Below, piece by piece: positions 16,689 through 25,022 of a stretch of DNA of 64,000 nucleotides. A program made the translations under genes and the position numbers. Below the pieces are notes generated by a model that saw only the letters and a list, made by a program, of their open reading frames with translations, searched no databases and had not been told where the DNA came from. Source of the stretch: UBA1413 sp964461455 (GTDB lineage Bacteria; Bacteroidota; Bacteroidia; Bacteroidales; Prolixibacteraceae); the NCBI GenBank assembly GCA_964461455.1, contig CAYWUJ010000003.1, forward strand, positions 1 to 64,000, given 5' to 3'. Positions within the stretch are counted from its first letter, which is position 1. Every line of letters starts with the position of its first letter.

Positions 16689-17117
16689 TCAAACCGCAGT
16701 GCGATCCCTGAACTCACCCACGATCTGGATCCTTATATCCTCAATCCTGAACCCCGGGATCTCCTTCCGGCTGAAATACTCCTCAATCCAACGGTTCAGC
16801 TCTTCATCATAGTAATCTTCAATCCTCCGGGAATCGAGACTGTAAAGATGATGATGCTTTTCGGTGAAAGCATCATAGCGCATTATGTCACCATCGGTCT
16901 TTACCTTGTTGATAATCCCCTTCTCCACAAAAGTCTCCAGGGTATTGTAGACCGTCCCCACAGCAATGTTGGGATACCTGTTCCTGACAAATTCTATGAC
17001 GTTCTCGGCCGTGGGATGATTCCTCATCTGCACGATAGCCTCGTAAACAGCCACCCTTTGTGGAGTGATCTTCAGCCCGTATTTGGGAAGAACCTGCCTA
17101 ATACTTGTACCTTCCAT
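16689..17117 (-). CDS. Fur-family regulator, PerR-like, without cysteines
   Basis: A 142-residue metal-dependent repressor. The winged helix includes KITPQRVAVYEAI and the recognition region VGTVYNTLETFV. The regulatory metal site of PerR is recognisable: the His in RNHPTAEN, Asp in MRYDAF, the HHH cluster in KHHHLY, and an acidic residue in RRIEDY. No CxxC pairs, and indeed no cysteine at all, occur in the protein, so the structural zinc site of classical Fur/PerR is missing. ATG 17117 was chosen over a TTG at 17126. Its neighbours (peroxiredoxin, SODs) and the palindromes at 17132 and 17209 argue for peroxide sensing. Fur-type iron control is the alternative. Confidence 0.88.
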   Translation of the reverse strand: MEGTSIRQVLPKYGLKITPQRVAVYEAIVQMRNHPTAENVIEFVRNRYPNIAVGTVYNTLETFVEKGIINKVKTDGDIMRYDAFTEKHHHLYSLDSRRIEDYYDEELNRWIEEYFSRKEIPGFRIEDIRIQIVGEFRDRTAV

Positions 17118-17131
17118 CAAAAACAATTAAG

Positions 17132-17144
17132 AATAATTACTATT
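17132..17144 (-). promoter_or_regulatory. Candidate PerR/Fur operator in the regulator's own leader
   Basis: AATAAT-T-ACTATT is a 6-1-6 inverted repeat with one mismatch, 15 bases before the regulator ATG and downstream of its -7 element. The location suits autorepression. Confidence 0.4.
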
Positions 17145-17158
17145 TAGAAATAACAATG

Positions 17159-17166
17159 CAAAGGTA
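17159..17166 (-). promoter_or_regulatory. Bacteroidota -7 promoter element for the PerR-like gene (TACCTTTG)
   Basis: An exact TAnnTTTG match on the minus strand, about 42 bases before the start codon. No clear -33 element. Confidence 0.5.
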
Positions 17167-17208
17167 GTCAATTCCGGGGAAAAAATATGTTAAAATTTGT
17201 GAAATAAG

Positions 17209-17221
17209 AATTATTATAATT
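17209..17221. promoter_or_regulatory. Candidate PerR/Fur box between the regulator and SOD genes
   Basis: AATTAT-T-ATAATT is a perfect 6-1-6 palindrome, close in composition to the PerR/Fur box core ATAATnATTAT. It lies in the divergent gap, 92 bases before the first SOD gene. Confidence 0.45.
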
Positions 17222-17312
17222 TAGGAAGAAAATCAGCCGTGGTGGATAAACATTTCCGGGGTTATCTTGTTTTAAGAATAAAAGATATTTATTTACTTTT
17301 AAATACTACGTT

Positions 17313-17912
17313 ATGTCATTTGAATTACCCAAGCTGAATTATGCTTACACGGCCCTGGAGCCCACCATCGACGCACGCACCATGGAAATCCACCACACCA
17401 AACACCATGGGGGTTACACGTCTAACCTGAACAATGCCATTGCAGGAAGCGAACTGGAAGGAAAAAAGATAGAAGAGATACTGGCATCGGCCGGACAATT
17501 GCCGGCTGCTGTGAGGAATAACGGCGGTGGTTACTATAACCACACTCTTTATTGGGAAATAATGACTCCCGGGGGAGCCACGCAACCCGAAGGAGTATTG
17601 CTCGATGCCATCAGTGATTCCTTCGGATCGCTGCCTGCACTGAAGGAAGCATTCAGCAAGGCGGCGGTCACGCGCTTTGGTTCCGGCTGGGCATGGCTTC
17701 TTCTTAACAACAACAAGCTGGTGGTTTCATCGACGCCCAACCAGGATAATCCGCTGATGGATGTTGCTGAAGTGAAGGGATTGCCCATCCTGGGCATTGA
17801 CGTGTGGGAACACGCCTATTACCTCCATTACCAGAACCGCCGTCCCGATTATGTGGAAGCATTCTGGTCCCTGATCAACTGGGATGAAGTCGCCAGAAGA
17901 TTTAAAGGCTAG
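17313..17912 (+). CDS. Superoxide dismutase, Mn-type
   Basis: Converts superoxide to peroxide and oxygen in the cytoplasm. The 199-residue protein has the Fe/Mn SOD ligands: His27, the His in YYNHTLYW, and Asp and His in DVWEHAYY. Specificity markers are of Mn type: Gly in NNGGGYYNH and Gln in the PNQDNPLM loop. It is followed after 126 bases by a second SOD of Fe type. A 7-of-8 match to the -7 element (TACTTTTA) lies at 17294-17301, giving a very short leader. Cambialistic metal use is possible and cannot be excluded from sequence. Confidence 0.95.
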   Translation: MSFELPKLNYAYTALEPTIDARTMEIHHTKHHGGYTSNLNNAIAGSELEGKKIEEILASAGQLPAAVRNNGGGYYNHTLYWEIMTPGGATQPEGVLLDAISDSFGSLPALKEAFSKAAVTRFGSGWAWLLLNNNKLVVSSTPNQDNPLMDVAEVKGLPILGIDVWEHAYYLHYQNRRPDYVEAFWSLINWDEVARRFKG

Positions 17913-18038
17913 CCGGGGGCAGAGACGGTAAGAACTGGTCAAAAAGATGTGCCCCGGTGGTGGAATTCCGGATTATAAAAGGTAAATTTACTCTGCCTTT
18001 AATAACAAGAAGTCCATTAACCTTAAATCACAGGGATT

Positions 18039-18620
18039 ATGTCATTTACATTACCAAAACTACCGTATTTGTACGATGCGCTGGAACCCTATATCAGCGC
18101 GCGTACCCTGGAATTTCACCACGGGAAGCACCATCAGGCTTACGTCAACAACGTCAACAACCTGATTCAGGGCACCCCCTTTGAAAAAGCCACCCTGGAA
18201 GAGATCATCCTCAAGTCCGAAGGTGGCATTTTCAATAACGGGGCACAGGTGTTCAACCACACCTTCTATTTTGAACAGTTCTCGCCCGAAGGATGCCGTG
18301 AACCCCAGGGGGCCCTGAAGGAAGCCATAGAGAGGGATTTTGGCTCCGTTGACGACTTTCTTGCCCAGTTTAATAAGGCTGCCGCCACCCTCTTCGGGTC
18401 GGGGTGGGCCTGGCTGGTCGTTACCCCGCAGGGCACTCTGGCCATCGTGCAAACCTCCAATGCAGGATGCCCGATCCGCGATGGCCATAAGCCCCTGCTG
18501 ACCTGTGACGTGTGGGAACATGCCTATTACATCGATAAGCAGAACCTCCGTCCCAAATATGTCGAGGATTTCTGGAAAGTGGTCGACTGGAAGGTAATCT
18601 CCAGGCGCTTCGGCTCCTGA
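18039..18620 (+). CDS. sodB: Superoxide dismutase, Fe-type
   Basis: A second, clearly different SOD of 193 residues. The metal ligands are present (His27, the His in FNHTFYFEQF, Asp/His in DVWEHAYY). The markers are those of Fe enzymes: Gln in FNNGAQVFNH and Ala-Gly in the SNAGCPI loop where the Mn enzyme has Gln. Side-by-side Mn and Fe SODs let a cell keep activity under iron limitation or oxygen exposure; that role is inferred. A weak promoter-like TAAATTTA lies at 17983-17990. The small winged-helix gene follows 102 bases downstream. Confidence 0.95.
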   Translation: MSFTLPKLPYLYDALEPYISARTLEFHHGKHHQAYVNNVNNLIQGTPFEKATLEEIILKSEGGIFNNGAQVFNHTFYFEQFSPEGCREPQGALKEAIERDFGSVDDFLAQFNKAAATLFGSGWAWLVVTPQGTLAIVQTSNAGCPIRDGHKPLLTCDVWEHAYYIDKQNLRPKYVEDFWKVVDWKVISRRFGS

Positions 18621-18660
18621 TTCCGGGGTGCCACCGGCCAAAGCTCAGAAAGGCCACTTC

Positions 18661-18679
18661 GTGAAATCAGAGATTTCAC
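18661..18679. promoter_or_regulatory. Perfect 8-3-8 palindrome before the small winged-helix gene
   Basis: GTGAAATC-aga-GATTTCAC lies 40 bases past the Fe-SOD stop and 43 bases before the next ATG. With no T tract it is a poor terminator, so an operator, possibly for the adjacent 58-residue protein, is the more likely reading. Confidence 0.4.
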
Positions 18680-18722
18680 ATCATTATTCCATCAGAATTC
18701 TATCCCTTAACCTTTTACAATT

Positions 18723-18899
18723 ATGAGTGCTGAAAAAGTTCTGGAAGTATTGAAAACCGCGGGTAAAGCCCTGAAAGCCGGCGAGATAGCAGAAGCGGCG
18801 GGTCTCGACAAAAAGGACGTCGACAAGGCCATGAAAACCCTGAAAGCCGAGGGCAAAATTTCATCGCCCAAAATGTGCTACTGGGAGCCTGCTAAGTAA
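18723..18899 (+). CDS. 58-residue winged-helix-like protein
   Basis: A very small protein, MSAEKVLEVLKTAGKALKAG at its start, ending MCYWEPAK. The sequence reads as a minimal helix-turn-helix with wing. A first helix is followed by AGEIAEAAGLDKKDVDKAMK (helix-turn-recognition helix) and LKAEGKISSP leading to a short beta wing. This resembles the DprA/MarR-like wHTH units found alone or at protein ends in anaerobes and archaea. It could bind DNA, or act as a partner subunit; I cannot assign a target. It follows the two SOD genes and is closed by a strong terminator, so it may be part of that stress group. Confidence 0.8.
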   Translation: MSAEKVLEVLKTAGKALKAGEIAEAAGLDKKDVDKAMKTLKAEGKISSPKMCYWEPAK

Positions 18900-18934
18900 A
18901 AAACCTTTCCCGGGAAACCCTTTCCCGGGGAAAG

Positions 18935-18967
18935 AAAAAGCCGTCGCACTGGTGCGACGGCTTTTTT
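18935..18967 (+). terminator. Strong intrinsic terminator after the small winged-helix gene
   Basis: A 10-bp perfect stem, GCCGTCGCAC / GTGCGACGGC, flanked by an A5 run and a T6 run. With A and T tracts on both sides it could also act on the minus-strand transporter transcript. Confidence 0.92.
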
Positions 18968-19075
18968 AGTTCTTGCGCATCATTGACTTTTCTGCCCGTC
19001 AACATACGCCATTTCTTAACACTTTTCCTCCCCGCAGCAGGGCAGCAGAGGATCATCCTGATCAGTTCCGGGGCA

Positions 19076-20461
19076 TTACTTTTCCTTCTTCCAGAGCGTT
19101 TCCATCTCTTCCAGGGTTTTACCCTTGGTTTCAGGCACTACCTTCCACACAAAGATGAACGACAGCAGGCTCATCAGACCATAGAAACTATAGGTCATCC
19201 CACCGCTGAACTCCATCATGGCCGGATAGGTCGAAGAGATAAAGTAGTTGGCGGCCCATTGGGCAGCCACGGCAATGGCGATCGCCCTGCCCCTGATCTT
19301 ATTGGGAAAAATCTCTGAAATAAGCACCCAGGTGATGGGGCCCCACGACATCATGAATGAAGCGGTGTAAATAATAATGAACACCAGGGTACTGACGCCA
19401 ATGACCTTGAAGAACGCCAGTCCGCCGATGGCAAACATACCCACGGCCATACCAATGGATCCAATCATCAGCAAGATCTTCCGCCCGTACTTATCCACCG
19501 TGACAATGGCAATCACCGTAAAAATCACGTTGACCAATCCCATGACCACCGTCTGCAGCATGGAAGCATCCTTGGCCGCCCCCATGCTCTCGAAAATCCG
19601 CGGAGCGTAGTACAGGGCCACGTTAATGCCCACAAACTGCTGGAATACCGAGAGCAGAATGCCGATGACAATCACCAGTTTCCCGTAGGAGAAGAGTTTT
19701 TCGGATGCTGCCTCCACCGAATGCCTGATATCGTTGAAGATCACCCGGGCCTGGGTGGCTCCGTTGATGCGCGTCAGGATATGGAGGGCTTTGTCGTTCC
19801 GGTTGGTCAGCGCCAGGTAACGCGGCGTTTCCGGCACGAAAAAGAGCAGAAATCCGAACAGTCCGGCAGGGATGGCTTCCGAAAGAAACATCATCCTCCA
19901 TCCCGTTTCATTGATATACTCCAGCGATTGCCCGCGGGCAATGCCATAGTTGACGAAGTAGACGACCAGCATCCCGAAGATAATGGCGAACTGGTTAATG
20001 GAGACCAACCGGCCGCGAATGTCGGCCGGGGCAATCTCCCCGATATACATCGGACACACGGCCGATGCCAGTCCCACGCCAATACCGCCGATGACACGGT
20101 AAAAATTGAACATCATCAGCAAACCCATGGTGGGCTCCCCCTTCTGGAAAAAGAGAAATTCAGGGAAGCTGGAGCCCAGTGCCGACAGAAAGAAAAGCAG
20201 GGCAGCCACCATCAGCGATTTCTTGCGGCCCAGGCGTGAAGCCAGCCACCCGGAAATGATGCCCCCGATGATACAGCCGATCAGAGCACTGGAGATCGTC
20301 GCCCCATGAGCCAGGGATCCCAGGCCCAGGGGAGTGATCAGAAAACTCTGTACCGACTTTTCAGCTCCTGAGATCACCGCCGTGTCATAACCGAACAATA
20401 ATCCCCCCAGTGTGGCCACCAGGGTGATCGCGGTGATGTAGAGCGTATTGCGTTCCTTCAT
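19076..20461 (-). CDS. Sugar:proton symporter of the MFS, XylE-like
   Basis: A 461-residue twelve-helix transporter of the sugar porter family. Signature motifs are present: GGLLFGYDTAVISGA in helix 1, GRKKSLM and RLGRKK after helix 2, PMYIGEIAPADIRGRLVS in mid-protein, PETPRYLA before the central loop, QQFVGINVALYYAP in helix 7 and VPETKGKTLEEME at the end. Its place directly after xylA (10-base gap) makes xylose the probable substrate, as in XylE; other pentoses or hexoses remain possible. It is the last gene of the xyl operon. Confidence 0.93.
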   Translation of the reverse strand: MKERNTLYITAITLVATLGGLLFGYDTAVISGAEKSVQSFLITPLGLGSLAHGATISSALIGCIIGGIISGWLASRLGRKKSLMVAALLFFLSALGSSFPEFLFFQKGEPTMGLLMMFNFYRVIGGIGVGLASAVCPMYIGEIAPADIRGRLVSINQFAIIFGMLVVYFVNYGIARGQSLEYINETGWRMMFLSEAIPAGLFGFLLFFVPETPRYLALTNRNDKALHILTRINGATQARVIFNDIRHSVEAASEKLFSYGKLVIVIGILLSVFQQFVGINVALYYAPRIFESMGAAKDASMLQTVVMGLVNVIFTVIAIVTVDKYGRKILLMIGSIGMAVGMFAIGGLAFFKVIGVSTLVFIIIYTASFMMSWGPITWVLISEIFPNKIRGRAIAIAVAAQWAANYFISSTYPAMMEFSGGMTYSFYGLMSLLSFIFVWKVVPETKGKTLEEMETLWKKEK

Positions 20462-20471
20462 CCTTTATGAC

Positions 20472-21797
20472 TTATATAAAACTGCCAATCAGCTGTTCCA
20501 GCAACTCCTGCTTGCCACTGACCTGGCGGGGTTCTCCCACCTCTTTGGCGATTTTGTAAAGGTCTTCCAGAGCCAGCTTTCCGCCCTCGAATTCGGCACC
20601 CTTGCCCGAATCGTAGGAGCTGTAACGGGCCTTCCTGCGCTGCAGGTAATCTGACTGGGTCAGGATCTTATCGGCCACCACCAGTCCGCGTGCGAAGACA
20701 TCCATCCCCGACACATGGGCGATGAAGATATCCTCCAGGTCGGTGGAGTTGCGGCGAGTCTTGGCATCGAAGTTGACGCCCCCCTGGGTGAAACCACCGG
20801 CCTGCACAACCTCGAGCATGGCTTCCGTGATCTCATAAATGTTGGTCGGGAATTCATCGGTATCCCATCCATTCTGGTAATCTCCCTTGTTGGCATCGAT
20901 CGATCCCAGCAGTCCGGCATCGGCAGCCACCCTCAGCTCATGGGCAAAAGTATGACCCGCCAGGGTGGCGTGGTTCACTTCCACGTTGAGTTTGAAATCC
21001 TTGTCCAGACCATTCTTCCGCAGGAAGTTGATGACCGTGGCCACGTCAAAATCATACTGGTGCTTGGTGGGCTCCATGGGTTTGGGCTCTACCAGGAAGG
21101 TGCCCTTAAATCCCTGCTTGCGACCGTAATCACGGGCTGCGGAAAGGAAAAGACCCATGTGCTCCAGTTCCCTCTTCATATCGGTATTGTGAAGACTGGC
21201 ATACCCTTCACGGCCACCCCAGAAAACATAACCGGTACCGCCGAGGGCTATCGTGGCCTCGATGGCGTTCTTCACCTGTACTGCTGCGTTGGTCAACACA
21301 TTGAAGTCGGGATTGGTGGAGGCGCCGTTCATATAACGGGGATTCCCAAAGACATTGGCGGTGCCCCATAGAAGCTTCACTCCCGTGGCGTCCTGACGCT
21401 CTTTGGCCAGATCCACCATTTTAACGAGCCTCTTCTCAATCTCGAAAACAGAACCGTCACCCACCACATCGGTATCGTGGAAACAATAAAAGGGAACGCC
21501 CAGCTTGGTGATGAATTCAAAGGCAGCATCCATCCTGGCCTTGTTGCGATCCATCAGGTCTGAAGGATCATTCCAGGGGAAAATCTGGGTGCCCGGACCG
21601 AAGGGATCGTCCCCCGTACCACAGAAGGTGTGCCAGTAGGCCACGGCAAAACGCAGGTGCTCCTTCATGGTTTTTCCGGCAATCACCCTGTTCTCGTCGT
21701 ACCATTTAAATGCCATGGGGTTCCTGGAATCAGGTCCTTCAAATTTTATCTTCCCGATTCCCGGAAAGAACTCTCTGTTTCCTACAAAATAATTCAT
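20472..21797 (-). CDS. xylA: Xylose isomerase
   Basis: Isomerises D-xylose to D-xylulose in the cytoplasm. The 441 residues fit the long class II enzymes of Bacteroidota and Clostridia. The active-site motif FYCFHDTDVV holds the catalytic His/Asp pair. VEPKPMEPTKHQYDFD and NVEVNHATLAGHTF carry metal ligands, and DANKGDYQNGWDTDEFP completes the site. It lies between the kinase and transporter genes in one minus-strand run, so the three steps of uptake, isomerisation and phosphorylation are encoded together. Confidence 0.98.
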   Translation of the reverse strand: MNYFVGNREFFPGIGKIKFEGPDSRNPMAFKWYDENRVIAGKTMKEHLRFAVAYWHTFCGTGDDPFGPGTQIFPWNDPSDLMDRNKARMDAAFEFITKLGVPFYCFHDTDVVGDGSVFEIEKRLVKMVDLAKERQDATGVKLLWGTANVFGNPRYMNGASTNPDFNVLTNAAVQVKNAIEATIALGGTGYVFWGGREGYASLHNTDMKRELEHMGLFLSAARDYGRKQGFKGTFLVEPKPMEPTKHQYDFDVATVINFLRKNGLDKDFKLNVEVNHATLAGHTFAHELRVAADAGLLGSIDANKGDYQNGWDTDEFPTNIYEITEAMLEVVQAGGFTQGGVNFDAKTRRNSTDLEDIFIAHVSGMDVFARGLVVADKILTQSDYLQRRKARYSSYDSGKGAEFEGGKLALEDLYKIAKEVGEPRQVSGKQELLEQLIGSFI

Positions 21798-21851
21798 AAT
21801 GTGTTGCTGTTTTGGTTAATAATAAATTGAATTTTATTGACTTGCTAATAA

Positions 21852-23336
21852 TCACTCCTGATTTTTCCTGAGTACCGACAGCCAGCGTCCGTAGGCTTCT
21901 TCCCACAGGTCCCGGCGCGTGGGGTCAGGTTCCACGCTCTCCAGTTTCTTCAGACCGCGGAAGGCTTCTGCAGGCGAGCCATAGTAACCGGTGCCGATGC
22001 CTGCACCTCTGGCGGCACCTGCAGCCCCGTCGGTGTTATAGAGTTCAATGGTGGCCCCGGTGATGCCGGCGAGGGTTTCGCGGAACAGGGGGCTCAGGAA
22101 CATGTTGGCTTTCCCGGCACGGATCACCGAAGGTTCGATCCCCGTTTCGCGCATGATGTCCATGCCGTATTTGAAGGAGAAAACGATCCCCTCCTGGGCG
22201 GCCCTCAGCACATGACCGGTATGGTGGATGTTGAAATTGACCCCGCTGAGAAGAGCGCCCGTTTCGCGGTTGCCCAATACCCTCTCGGCACCGTTGCCGA
22301 AGGGCAGGAAGGTCACTCCTTCCGACCCCGCAGGCACCTGCTCCGCCATCCGGTTCATCTCCTCGTACGAGAGGGTGTTCCCCAAGTTCTTTTTGAGCCA
22401 GGAATTGAGAATTCCGGTTCCGTTGATGCACAGGAGCACTCCCAGGCGGGGTTTTTCGCCGGTATGGTTGACATGGGCGAAGGTGTTGACCCGTGATTGC
22501 GGGTCGAAGCGTATCTCTTCGCTGACGCCGTACACCACTCCCGAGGTGCCAGCGGTGGTGGCGACCTCTCCGGGTTCCAGCACATTCAGCGACAGGGCAT
22601 TGTTGGGCTGGTCACCGGCACGGTAGCTCACCGGGGTTCCGGGGGCCAACCCCAGTTCCTCGGCAGCAGCAGCCGACACTCTCCCCTGCTCCCCGAAGGT
22701 GGGCACCAGAGCAGGAATTACCGACGCATCAAAACCATACTCCTCCATCAGAAGAGCCGCCACACTGTTGGTGCTGAAATCCCAGAGAATCCCCTCTGAG
22801 AGCCCTCCCACAGTGGTACAGATCTCCCCGGTCAGCTTCATGGCGATATAATCGCCCGGAAGCATGATCTTATATAGCCTCTGATAGGCCGACGGTTCGT
22901 TATCCTTTACCCATTTCAGCTTCGATGCCGTAAAATTCCCCGGAGAATTGAGAAGCTGCGACAGACAACGCTGTTCTCCGAGAGCAGCCAATGCCGCCTC
23001 ACCCGTGGCCGCGGCCCTGCTGTCACACCAGATGATCGAAGGCCTGATGACCTCTCCCTGCCGGTCAACCATGACCAGCCCGTGCATCTGATAAGATATC
23101 CCTATGGCCCCGATGGAGGAAGGCGCTACCCCCGACACCGCCAGAACATCGGCCAGGGCCAGCTTAAGATTTTTCCACCATAAGGCAGGATCCTGTTCCG
23201 CCCACCCGGGACGCGGAGCGTTGATCCTCATCTCCTCTTTCGGATAATACGCCGAGGCTGCCAGCTCCCCGGTATCGCCCCGCACAAGCGAGGCCTTGAC
23301 AGACGAACTGCCAACATCAAAACCCAGTAAATACAT
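21852..23336 (-). CDS. xylB: Xylulokinase
   Basis: Phosphorylates D-xylulose to xylulose 5-phosphate for the pentose phosphate pathway. The 494-residue FGGY-family kinase starts with the phosphate loop FDVGSSSVKASLVRGD, has the substrate-region motif SYQMHGLVMVD, and later AGDQPNNALS and the ATP-site region TDGAAGAARGAG. It is the first gene of the operon, 54 bases before xylA. A -7 element lies at 23389-23396 and a short hairpin in the leader. No xylose repressor gene is adjacent. Confidence 0.96.
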   Translation of the reverse strand: MYLLGFDVGSSSVKASLVRGDTGELAASAYYPKEEMRINAPRPGWAEQDPALWWKNLKLALADVLAVSGVAPSSIGAIGISYQMHGLVMVDRQGEVIRPSIIWCDSRAAATGEAALAALGEQRCLSQLLNSPGNFTASKLKWVKDNEPSAYQRLYKIMLPGDYIAMKLTGEICTTVGGLSEGILWDFSTNSVAALLMEEYGFDASVIPALVPTFGEQGRVSAAAAEELGLAPGTPVSYRAGDQPNNALSLNVLEPGEVATTAGTSGVVYGVSEEIRFDPQSRVNTFAHVNHTGEKPRLGVLLCINGTGILNSWLKKNLGNTLSYEEMNRMAEQVPAGSEGVTFLPFGNGAERVLGNRETGALLSGVNFNIHHTGHVLRAAQEGIVFSFKYGMDIMRETGIEPSVIRAGKANMFLSPLFRETLAGITGATIELYNTDGAAGAARGAGIGTGYYGSPAEAFRGLKKLESVEPDPTRRDLWEEAYGRWLSVLRKNQE

Positions 23337-23364
23337 AGTTTCTCAATAGATTTAGCAATTTTCA

Positions 23365-23380
23365 GGGAGCCTGCGCTCCC
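23365..23380 (-). promoter_or_regulatory. Short perfect hairpin in the xylB leader
   Basis: GGGAGC-ctgc-GCTCCC lies between the promoter and the start codon of xylB. It may be an operator or an RNA leader structure. Confidence 0.35.
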
Positions 23381-23388
23381 GCAAGTTT

Positions 23389-23396
23389 CAAAAGTA
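23389..23396 (-). promoter_or_regulatory. Bacteroidota -7 promoter element for the xyl operon (TACTTTTG)
   Basis: An exact TAnnTTTG match on the minus strand, predicting a leader of about 45-50 bases before xylB. The -33 region is AT-rich without a clear TTG. Confidence 0.5.
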
Positions 23397-23458
23397 ATCG
23401 ATTTTTCTTTTATTTTTACTTGCTTATTGCATTTATAACAATTACTCTTTCAGAAAAA

Positions 23459-24034
23459 ATGGAGATCAGGGCATTAATAGAAAAAAACAGGAGTTACCGG
23501 CGGTTCCGGGAATCGGAGAGGATCACCGCAGGGCAGGTCACCCGGTGGTTGGAGCTGGCCCGTTTTTCGGCCTCGGGCCGGAACATGCAACCCCTCAAGT
23601 ATGCCGTTTCCCTTGACCGGGAACTTAACGGGGCCATCTTTCCCCATCTGGCATGGGCGGGATATCTGGCAGAATGGAAAGGCCCCGGGGAAGGGGAACG
23701 GCCAGCGGCCTATATTGCCGTTCTTCACGACACGTCACTCAGCGACAACTATTACTGCGATGATGGCATCGCCATGCAAAGTATCCTACTGGGAGCAGTG
23801 GAAGAGGGTTATGGCGGATGCATCATCGGTTCGGTGAACCGCCGGGAAGTGGCCCGGTTGCTGGAACTCCCCCCACACCTGGAAATCCTGTGGATCATCG
23901 CCCTGGGAAAACCTGCGGAAACCGTCATCCTCCACGACCTGGAGGGTGACGACATCCGCTACTGGCGCGACGGGGAGGGCATCCACCACGTCCCCAAAAG
24001 AAAAACCAGTGACCTGATCTGGAAAATCAGGTGA
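23459..24034 (+). CDS. Nitroreductase-family flavoprotein
   Basis: A 191-residue FMN-dependent oxidoreductase of the nitroreductase superfamily. The N-terminal MEIRALIEKNRSYRRF has the Arg-Ser/Tyr-Arg flavin phosphate contact. ARFSASGRNMQPLKYAV and the central GAVEEGYGGCIIGSVN are typical, and the C-terminal IIALGKPAE places the last strand. The physiological substrate of such proteins is usually unknown. ATG 23459 is preferred to one 39 bases upstream because family homology begins here. It is divergent from the xyl operon and closed by a strong bidirectional terminator. Confidence 0.9.
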   Translation: MEIRALIEKNRSYRRFRESERITAGQVTRWLELARFSASGRNMQPLKYAVSLDRELNGAIFPHLAWAGYLAEWKGPGEGERPAAYIAVLHDTSLSDNYYCDDGIAMQSILLGAVEEGYGGCIIGSVNRREVARLLELPPHLEILWIIALGKPAETVILHDLEGDDIRYWRDGEGIHHVPKRKTSDLIWKIR

Positions 24035-24038
24035 ACAA

Positions 24039-24074
24039 AAACAGCCCCGATGGATTCTGCCATCGGGGCTGTTT
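24039..24074. terminator. Bidirectional intrinsic terminator
   Basis: A 15-bp perfect stem, AAACAGCCCCGATGG / CCATCGGGGCTGTTT, with a six-base loop. It sits between the convergent nitroreductase and proline dehydrogenase genes. Confidence 0.9.
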
Positions 24075-24107
24075 CCCTGACAGGGGGCACAAGACACCAG
24101 TTCCAGG

Positions 24108-25022
24108 CTATCCCCTGATGAACAAAGCCTTGATGATATGGGAAGCCATCTTGGGATTCTCCTTGAGCCGCCGCGTGGAATACCCGAACCACTTCTCCCC
24201 GAAAGGAACATAGATCCTCATCAGATGCCCCTTCCTGATCACAGAACCCCGAAGCTCGGGAGTAACCCCATAAAGCATCTGAAATTCATATCTCCTTTTA
24301 TCGGCCTTATGCTTCTCAATAAGTTGCAGGGCATGGTCAATCAGGTATTTATCATGCGTGGCAATCCCCGCGTAAATTTTATTTTTCAGCATGAAATCCA
24401 GCAACAGCAGGTAGTTGTCCCTGACTTCCTGGTACCCTTTGAAAGCGATGGCTTCTGGTTCGATATAAATCCCTTTGCAAAGCCTGAAATTCAGGGGGGA
24501 TTCCGGAGTGTGCATGTCCATCATGGCCTCAAGGTCGGCCATACTCCTTCTCATATAAGCCTGGATCACCAGCCCCACACTGTGCGGAAATTCAGCCTTC
24601 AGCCTGCGGTAAAGATCGATTTCCATATCGACACACTGCGAATCTTCCATGTCGATCCTGATAAAGCTGTTCTTCTCTGCCGCCTTCTTTACCACATCGC
24701 GGATGTGACGGTAACACGCCTCCTGGTCGATGAGCAGTCCGAACATGGTCGGCTTCACTGAGAAATTCCCCTTCACCCCTTCCGCCGTAAACCTGTCGAT
24801 GATCTTCAGATACTCGTCACGGTTGGCCACGGCCTCCTCCATACTCTTGATAAATTCCCCCAAAAGGTCAGAAGTCACTTCAGCGCCTGCTCCGTTCAGC
24901 TCTTTCGATGCCCTGATACCATCCTCAATGGTCTTCCCCGCAATATACCTGCGACTGAAAATCCAGATCAGCCGGGCCGGAAAATAAGGTAAAATACTGG
25001 CAATAAACTTATTAAACATCAC
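24108..25022 (-). CDS. Proline dehydrogenase
   Basis: FAD-dependent oxidation of proline to pyrroline-5-carboxylate, feeding the respiratory chain. The 304-residue monofunctional enzyme has the barrel motifs SFIRIDMEDSQ, VGLVIQAYMRRS, FRLCKGIYIEP and YGVTPELRG. The C-terminal substrate motif is YVPFGEKWFGYSTRRL, whose paired arginines bind the proline carboxylate. No P5C dehydrogenase gene is adjacent. A 7-of-8 -7 element (TATTTTTA) lies on the minus strand at about 25068-25075. Confidence 0.95.
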   Translation of the reverse strand: MMFNKFIASILPYFPARLIWIFSRRYIAGKTIEDGIRASKELNGAGAEVTSDLLGEFIKSMEEAVANRDEYLKIIDRFTAEGVKGNFSVKPTMFGLLIDQEACYRHIRDVVKKAAEKNSFIRIDMEDSQCVDMEIDLYRRLKAEFPHSVGLVIQAYMRRSMADLEAMMDMHTPESPLNFRLCKGIYIEPEAIAFKGYQEVRDNYLLLLDFMLKNKIYAGIATHDKYLIDHALQLIEKHKADKRRYEFQMLYGVTPELRGSVIRKGHLMRIYVPFGEKWFGYSTRRLKENPKMASHIIKALFIRG

